NCBI GenBank assembly: GCA_025331125.1
Contig: JAOALB010000039.1
Span: 124,001 to 188,000 of the forward strand
Direction of reading: 5' to 3'
From: Mycogone perniciosa
Taxonomy: Eukaryota; Ascomycota; Sordariomycetes; Hypocreales; Hypocreaceae
DNA: 64,000 nucleotides
Shown: positions 58,412 to 64,000 of the stretch, in pieces
How positions within the stretch are numbered: position 1 is the first letter of the stretch
How the letters are laid out: every line of letters starts with the position of its first letter
The notes under the pieces: generated by a model
The model's database searches: none
What the model was told of the DNA's origin: nothing
The model's input: the letters and a program-made list of their open reading frames with translations, nothing else
Translations under genes and position numbers: made by a program

Positions 58412-60866
58412 CTAGGGGTCAACATCCATTGGATCTCCAGTAACAATTTTCTCCAGTTCTGCAGCTCTGTCTATCATCTCCTGAATGCCCCTTGGCACGT
58501 GTTCATCGTTCTTGGCCATCTTCCTCGGCGTCTGCCCTAACAAGTCATGGTTCTCTGCTCTTCTCTTGCCGCTCGAAGTCTGTGATTTTTGCTGCTGCTG
58601 TTTTTGAGGTCGCTGTGGTGTTTGCGATCCTCCCTGGGTAGCTGGTCCTGGTCGCGCAGATGACCTGCGTCCTAGAGCAATACGTGCTGCTCGTCGTTCT
58701 GGGTCTATGGGCTTCCATGTTGACTTGCGGCCAAAGGAGCTAGGGATAGATTGATCAATAATATTTGGCATAGCGCCGGGGACACGCAAATGATTGACAC
58801 CCTCCCTCGACTTTTCCTTCTCTGTATTCTTCTCCCGCAATGAGGCCAAGTGAGTAACCACAGGGTTGCCCAATGCTGCTATTCGTGGCGAGCGAGAAGG
58901 ATGTGCTACCCCCTTTCCCTTCTGGTTAAATGACACCGCAGAACCCGCTGAATGGTTCACGTCCTTATCCTCGTCATCACCGCTCGATGATGAGTCACTT
59001 GAATCATCCGACTCTTTCTTGGGTTGATGGGGAGCCGGACCACCTCCTGTGCCCGTTGGATGTTGCCAAAAGGTGTCCCAGAACGTGCGAGTTTGCTCAT
59101 CTGTCTCGTTGAATCCTTTCCTCTTACGCTTAAGGATCGCCCGTAGGAGCGAGATGAGACTAGGTCGGTCTTGGGGTCTCTCGAACTGGCATTGGATGAT
59201 CTGGTCACGCAACTCGGGATCAACACGGTTGTATTCGTTACTGACTAGGCGCCAGCCATAAGTAGCACCTGCTAGTGTTCCGTCGATGGTTCTATAGTGG
59301 GCGGTTTTCGTGGGATGCGAATACCAACTATGTGTGATGACAGACTCCATCTGCAAACTAAGGTTAAGATCATGAACGGAGAGATAAGGGGTGCTTAGAG
59401 GAGGGACTTACAACTTTCGCGATGAGGAAGACATTAGTCCAAGATCCGTAGCGGCCAGCTACAGGATTTCCCACAGAAAAATTGTCACCTTGAAACCTGG
59501 TGACATTTTCAGGATCGGACAAGTTGATGTAATCCCAGTCTTTCACAATTGTCTCCTGTAAAATAAATGAATAATGTGATACTCTCCAATTTAGGTTCAC
59601 TGGAGGTTTTCACTTACCGGAGGTATACGGTTTGATTTCGGACACTTCCTGGCCGCCCAATACCTCTCTTCGTTCCATGTTGCCCAACATTCAGGCATCT
59701 TGCGACTGAACGTGCCGAAGTCGTGAAGCTATCGCTCACCCAGTTAATACATCACGGTATATCACTCTTCCCACTGGAGAATTGAAATGCGTACCTTGCA
59801 GATAGGGTGGTGCGAATGCTTAGGATCCTCACTGACTAGGACTGTTCTTACATGTTAGCTGCGGGTACCTGGTGGCAAACATGAAGTGGGATGTCCTACT
59901 ATTTTGTTCTTCTAGGTCGAAATGCACGTCATGGCTAATCTTGTATACGTCAAGCCAGCCTAGGCGATCTTCCTTGGTCGGGTCGTCGAATGAGTTTAAC
60001 AACGTATCGAGATTTCCGTGGTGATTCATGTCTGGCTGATATGCGACTGAGACAACGCCCTTGACCACTGCCAATATCATTAGTCCAAAATCCCGTCGTT
60101 ATCTTCACTTCAATGTTGAGCAGATCCAAGAAACGGGAGGGGACTGAAACTTACAGCATTCCCAGATCTCCCATAGCACTTTGTTTGAGAACTTGATGCC
60201 AAAGTTTGAGGCTTTGTTCATCATGTGGAAAAAACTGCCATGCTCTGCAAACTCCAAGACGAGAACCCCGAGATCCACCTGGTCAAATACTTCTTCCTGA
60301 TCCTTGGGATTGTGCCCATACTTGATGCGGTTCGCAACAGTCTGTAGATCGATAGCCTGAACAACGTGGGAAGCTCCTCTGTACCTTACATGCCAAGCCA
60401 ACTCTTCCTTAAAATCACCATTTTCAGAGATGGGTAGCTTGATGACGATTTTGCGCCGACTTCCATCTTCAAAGGTAACTTCCCAAAGTGTTGCCATGCC
60501 GAAGCCGCCCTGACCAATGGTCTTGATCCATTTGAGATCGAAGCCATCCCACTCGTCTTGGGGGATGAAATCGTCCAGGTTCATAGGCTGCTGGAAGTCC
60601 TCAGTCTTTTCTACGCCGTGCGCCCCGCCAAAGATACGACGTTGACTTTGATACTGCGGTTTGTCAGTTTCATATGCGACTCTGACCTTGGCCTCGTGTT
60701 CTGGAGGAAGGTAGCGACGGTTATGAAGGACGACGTCTTTGTCGCCGCGGATGAGGGCGGATTGGTAAGCAAAAAAGTTTCGTATAGCTGTCAGTCGTGT
60801 TGGCTGTACCCATTGCGGCCGCACTTGGAGATGAGGGTAGTTGGTTTGATGAGTTTGACGATTCAT
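58412..60866 (-). CDS. fungal protein-kinase-like protein
   Basis: Six exons: 60866-60155, 60067-59900, 59841-59795, 59728-59618, 59555-59412, 59350-58412; predicted 706 residues. The kinase core includes the Gly-rich loop I117-GQGGFG (to 123), the ATP-binding lysine in IVIKLP (K143), LVLEFAEHGSFFHMM, the catalytic loop H286-F-D288-L-E-E-Q-N293 and D312-F-G314. The usual HRD-x-K is thus HFD-x-E: the catalytic Asp and Asn are kept, but the loop Lys is Glu. The region after DFG (GTFSRKMPECWATWNEERYW) lacks a standard activation segment and APE. The C-terminal 250 residues are disordered, with a Gln run and basic patches, and may be nuclear. This resembles a fungal-specific kinase family; activity is uncertain. 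Divergent from xylose reductase. Confidence 0.82.
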
Positions 60867-61370
60867 GATAACGGTGATGAGAATATGGAACGAAGTTGAA
60901 GTTTAGGAGTATGATTGACATCCTCAATAGGTTTTGCGGGTGGAGGACTGGGACCCGGAACTTCTAGGGTATAGGAAGGATAATAAGCTTCAAGAGCCAG
61001 GGGGAGAGCAACTTTGATAATGCCATTTCGTTTGACGTGGTACAATGAGTTCATGGTCATTGTCCTGAAGAGTTTTGTTCTTGAACGATGAACCAAAAAC
61101 ATGACCGGATAAAGATCGTTGACGAAATCCTTCGGCTTTGAGTTCTGGAGAAATCAATGAACACTTGTTCAAAGGCCGCCATTGTGAGACGATTCACACA
61201 AAGACGAGGTCGAGATAATAGCTCCCCACTCATTGTCAGACTCGTACTTTGTTCACGAGTACGGAGTACGAGTACAATGAACATGCATGAAGACAGCCAT
61301 TCATTCCGTTACATTCATCCGCCCCTCGCGGATAATAAGCTCAACAGCCTAAACGGAACGGCCGACCGGA

Positions 61371-61426
61371 CAATTTAGCCGCCAGGCGCATCGGATGATC
61401 ATTGATGTTGATATCAGGCTAAATTG
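61371..61426. promoter_or_regulatory. inverted pair of XlnR/Xyr1-like sites
   Basis: CAATTTAGCC (61371-61380) and GGCTAAATTG (61417-61426) are exact reverse complements 36 bp apart, and each contains GGCTAAA, the known binding sequence of the xylan/xylose regulator XlnR (GGCTAA for Xyr1). They lie about 500-560 bp upstream of the xylose reductase ATG. Regulation by XlnR is inferred from the match and from the known XlnR control of xylose reductase genes. Confidence 0.55.
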
Positions 61427-61724
61427 GCTCAGCTGAGTGGTGTAAAAATCTCAACCCTAACCCCATGATCCATTACAATCTCCCCATGGAACTGAGGGCA
61501 ACCCCGCCTCTAAAGTAACCCCAAAGTGACCGGGCCGACACGCAAAACAGGCATCAGCCAAAAAGTCTATTTTGCTGGGGAACATGATATATTATCCGTG
61601 CCACTCATTGGTCCACTTGGCTGCTATCGGTCGGTTTGTTTCATCAAATGGACTCCGCCAAGACTGGCATACTAGGGCTGTGAGCGATGAGAGAAGAGAG
61701 AATCGTAAACTCGTATTCGAGCCA

Positions 61725-61736
61725 TATATATAAATA
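61725..61736 (+). promoter_or_regulatory. TATA box of xylose reductase
   Basis: TATATATAAATA lies 194 bp before the xylose reductase ATG and points towards it; it is the cleanest TATA element in the window, fitting a strongly inducible gene. Confidence 0.6.
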
Positions 61737-61929
61737 GGGCGAGGACCTCGTCTGGTCTCCATACCAGTTTCGTGAGGATTCCATACAAGCCTCTAGTCTC
61801 TTTGAGCTCCTTCTGGTCACTTGAGCTCTCTTGTCCTCTCTTGTCCTCCTTATCAGACAACAAGTATATCCATCCCACCACCACTTGTGGAGAAGGGAAC
61901 TATTTTCCGAAGAGGAGACTGTCGTCAAA

Positions 61930-63044
61930 ATGGCCCCGCAAACGATCAAGCTCAACAGTGGGTATGAAATGCCCCAGGTCGGCTTTGGCCTCTGGAAGGT
62001 CGACAATGCCACCTGCGCTGATACCGTGTACAACGCCATCAAGGCTGGTTATCGACTCTTTGATGGCGCATGTGGTAGGCATACGTCCTTCTGGCCCTTT
62101 CATCTCAAAGAAAATGTTGGCGAAAGTCTCCAACGAGTGTCGCTGACCGATAAATTTAGACTATGGAAATGAAAAAGAGTGCGGAGAGGGCGTGGCCCGC
62201 GCCATCAAGGACGGCCTCGTAAAGCGCGAGGATCTCTTCATCGTCTCCAAGCTATGGCAGACATTCCACGACGAGGACAAAGTCGAGCCCATCTGCCGTC
62301 GACAACTCGCTGACTGGCAGGTCGACTACTTCGACCTCTTCCTCATCCACTTCCCCGTCGCCCTGGAGTATGTCGACCCTAGTGTCCGCTATCCTCCCGG
62401 CTGGTTCTACGATGGTGACAAGGAGGTCCGTTGGAGCAAGACCACCAACCAACAGACCTGGGGCGCCATGGAAAAGCTTGTCGAAAAGGGCCTCGCTCGA
62501 AGCATTGGTATCTCAAACTTCCAGGCGCAGACCATATATGACATGCTCAAGTACGCCAAGATCCGTCCTGCTACCCTCCAGATTGAGCTGCACCCCTATC
62601 TCCAACAGAATCTACTCGTCAACTTGGCTCAGGCAGAGGGTATCGCCGTGACAGCCTACTCTTCATTCGGCCCCACGGGATTCATCCAGATCGATATGCC
62701 CCGAGCTGTAAATGCACCGCCGCTGATGCAGCACGAGACCATCAAGGAGCTGGCCATGAAACATGACAAGACGCCCGCCCAGATTCTTCTCCGATGGGCC
62801 ACTCAGCGTGGCCTTGCAGTTATTCCCAAAACTTCCAGAGTGGAGGTTATGGCTCAGAACCTTGATGCAACTAGCTTCGACCTGGATCAATCCGATATGG
62901 ATCGCATTGCCACGTTGGATTTGAACATCCGGTTTAACCAACCCACAAACGTGAGTATATTCCCGCCAACTAAGAATGAACTGGCTTGATATGCTGACTT
63001 TGTGGTAGTACTTCACCAGCGACCAACTCTGGATTTTTGGTTAA
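61930..63044 (+). CDS. xyl1: NAD(P)H-dependent D-xylose reductase (aldo-keto reductase)
   Basis: Reduces D-xylose to xylitol, the first step of fungal pentose catabolism; cytosolic. Three exons: 61930-62074, 62160-62950, 63009-63044; predicted 323 residues, the normal length. The first intron splits the Asp codon of DYGNE. The catalytic tetrad is present: D45, Y50, K79 and H112. VGFGLWKVDNATCADTVYNA, LFLIHFPVALEYVDPSVRYP and PGWFYDGDKE are hallmark xylose-reductase segments; the cofactor loop reads VIPKTSRVEVMAQNL, with the Lys and Arg that accept NADPH. The C-terminus YFTSDQLWIFG is encoded by the last small exon. Upstream XlnR-like, CreA-like and TATA elements fit induction by xylose and repression by glucose. 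Confidence 0.95.
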
Positions 63045-63369
63045 GAGCGGACTGAAAAGGAGCATTTAGGGGTCTGTTTGGAGACTGCTTGCGATTAAAT
63101 CACTTCGCCTAGAGGTGATGGCTGCATTATTCTTAAAGAGACGCTTGTTGGCCTGTCTTTTTAGACTACTACATCAAGATATACCAAACGAGAAGAGTGG
63201 CTCGAAGCCTGCCTCAGCTTCAGACCTTGAAACCTTGAAACCATACATCAAATCGTGTGCCATGTATTCATATTATGCTGGGAATCAATATTACCTTGGG
63301 GCGATCTTGCGAACGCCATAACCTGTCTTGAAAAATCCGATATCTGGTGACCCTGTCCCAACCGTTTCG
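63045..63369. other. convergent 3' intergenic region
   Basis: About 325 bp between xylose reductase (+) and SDS22 (-). A 68-codon open frame has no recognisable content. Confidence 0.65.
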
Positions 63370-64000
63370 TTATACCCTCACAAAAGCTGCAGCAAATTAG
63401 CGCCATGTTCCCGGGTAAGAGATTGAAAGGACTTACTGGCATCGATCTGTTTGATCTGTGGCAAAGCTAATCGCACCTTATTCCTGTAAAGAGCAGGGCC
63501 ACGGAGCTGGAGGGGGTTTCCCTCGAAATAAACTGTCGTCAATTTCTCCTTATCCTTGAGCTCCTTCTCTACCTCCCCAAAATCTCCAAGTTGATTGTAG
63601 CTTGCCCATAATTCTTCCAGATTCTTGAGATCACTAAGACCCTTGAGACTTTTGACTTGGTTGTTGGAAATGTCAAGCACTCTGAGGTTGGTGTTGTGCT
63701 CGATGCCCTCCAGCGACTCTAGGGCGTTGTGTGCGATGTAAAGCTCCTCCAGTCCAGGGACCTCTTTCAGCGGAGATAGATCCCGGATTCTATTGGACTG
63801 GATGCTCAGAAGACGTAGATTTGGAAGCCCGCCAAGTCCGGTCAACTCTGTGATTTTGTTTTTGGCCACCCATAGCTCTTCCAGGCTTTTTAGACTGTCG
63901 AGATTTTGCATTTCCCGAATGCGATTTGAACCCAGTTCCAGTGATGTCAACTTGTCTAGACCCTCCAGGCCTTCGATCTTGCTGATTTTGTTGGCGACAA
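63370..64000 (-). CDS. sds22: PP1 regulatory subunit SDS22, 3' part (cut by the window edge)
   Basis: Leucine-rich-repeat protein that binds protein phosphatase 1 and governs its maturation and mitotic role; nuclear and cytosolic. The window holds the last exons, 63437 to beyond 64000 and 63386-63370, joined over a 50-bp intron (GTAAGT...CTGCAG) that splits a Thr codon and gives the family terminus QIKQIDATFVRV. About eight 22-residue LRRs are visible, of the SDS22 subtype LxxLxxLxxLxLxxNxI (for example LTSLELGSNRIREMQNLDSL, LEELWVAKNKITELTGLGGL, LRLLSIQSNRIRDLSPLKEV), then the LRR cap TTVYFEGNPLQ. The 5' part lies to the right of the window. Confidence 0.93.

Larger units (their letters stand above)
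60867..61929. promoter_or_regulatory. divergent promoter region, kinase-like gene and xylose reductase
   Basis: About 1.06 kb. A TACGGAGTAC motif is at 61260-61269. The half near xylose reductase holds the XlnR-like pair, CreA-like sites GCGGGG (minus strand, 61502-61507) and CTGGGG (61575-61580), and a TATA box. No gene inside. Confidence 0.6.

Overview
The window is nuclear DNA of a filamentous ascomycete, most likely a sordariomycete of the order Hypocreales. The evidence is short introns (about 50-180 bp) with GTRNGT donors, CTAAC-type branch sites and YAG acceptors, widely spaced genes of Pezizomycotina type, and typical fungal proteins (IQGAP, Ccc2-type copper pump, MED8, COP9 subunit 7, SDS22, RMD1 family, Pxa-type peroxisomal ABC half-transporter). 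No bacterial, viral, rRNA, tRNA or CRISPR feature was seen, and no open transposon. The genus is not determinable from the window alone.

Layout, left to right: the 3' end of a membrane-protein gene (1-109, +); COP9 signalosome subunit 7 (-); a gene-free stretch with a coding-like fragment; a four-HMA copper-transporting P-type ATPase (+); a type II membrane glycosyltransferase-like protein (-); a 3.6-kb gene-free tract full of TACGGAGTA/TACTCCGTA motifs; a TPT/nucleotide-sugar-type transporter (+); an RMD1/DUF155 protein (-) divergent from a 1,720-residue IQGAP (+); choline sulfatase (+); MED8 (+); a 2EXR-like protein (+); a GFA-domain protein (+) facing a DUF1295 membrane protein (-); a secreted Pro/Ser/Thr-rich protein (+) facing the RNase P subunit Rpp1 (-); a small zinc-ribbon protein (+); a 1,284-residue sterol-glucosyltransferase-like protein with a C-terminal UIM array (-); Sec61 beta (-); a Psr1-type phosphatase (-); a 4-kb gene-poor tract; a peroxisomal ABC half-transporter (+); a single-pass membrane protein (+) facing a fungal kinase-like protein (-), which is divergent from D-xylose reductase (+); and the 3' part of SDS22 (-), cut by the right edge.

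This is mostly housekeeping and primary-metabolism content without a biosynthetic cluster. Functional links between neighbours are weak: the genes are individually promoted, and the only regulatory arrangement with clear logic is the shared kinase/xylose-reductase promoter, which holds an inverted pair of XlnR/Xyr1-like sites, two CreA-like sites and a TATA box. The most unusual global signal is a short palindromic motif, TACGGAGTA/TACTCCGTA, present in about two dozen exact copies, all outside the assigned coding exons, roughly fifty times more than chance for a 9-mer. All exon junctions given here were derived by eye from reading-frame continuity, splice consensus and family conservation; no alignment or transcript was available.
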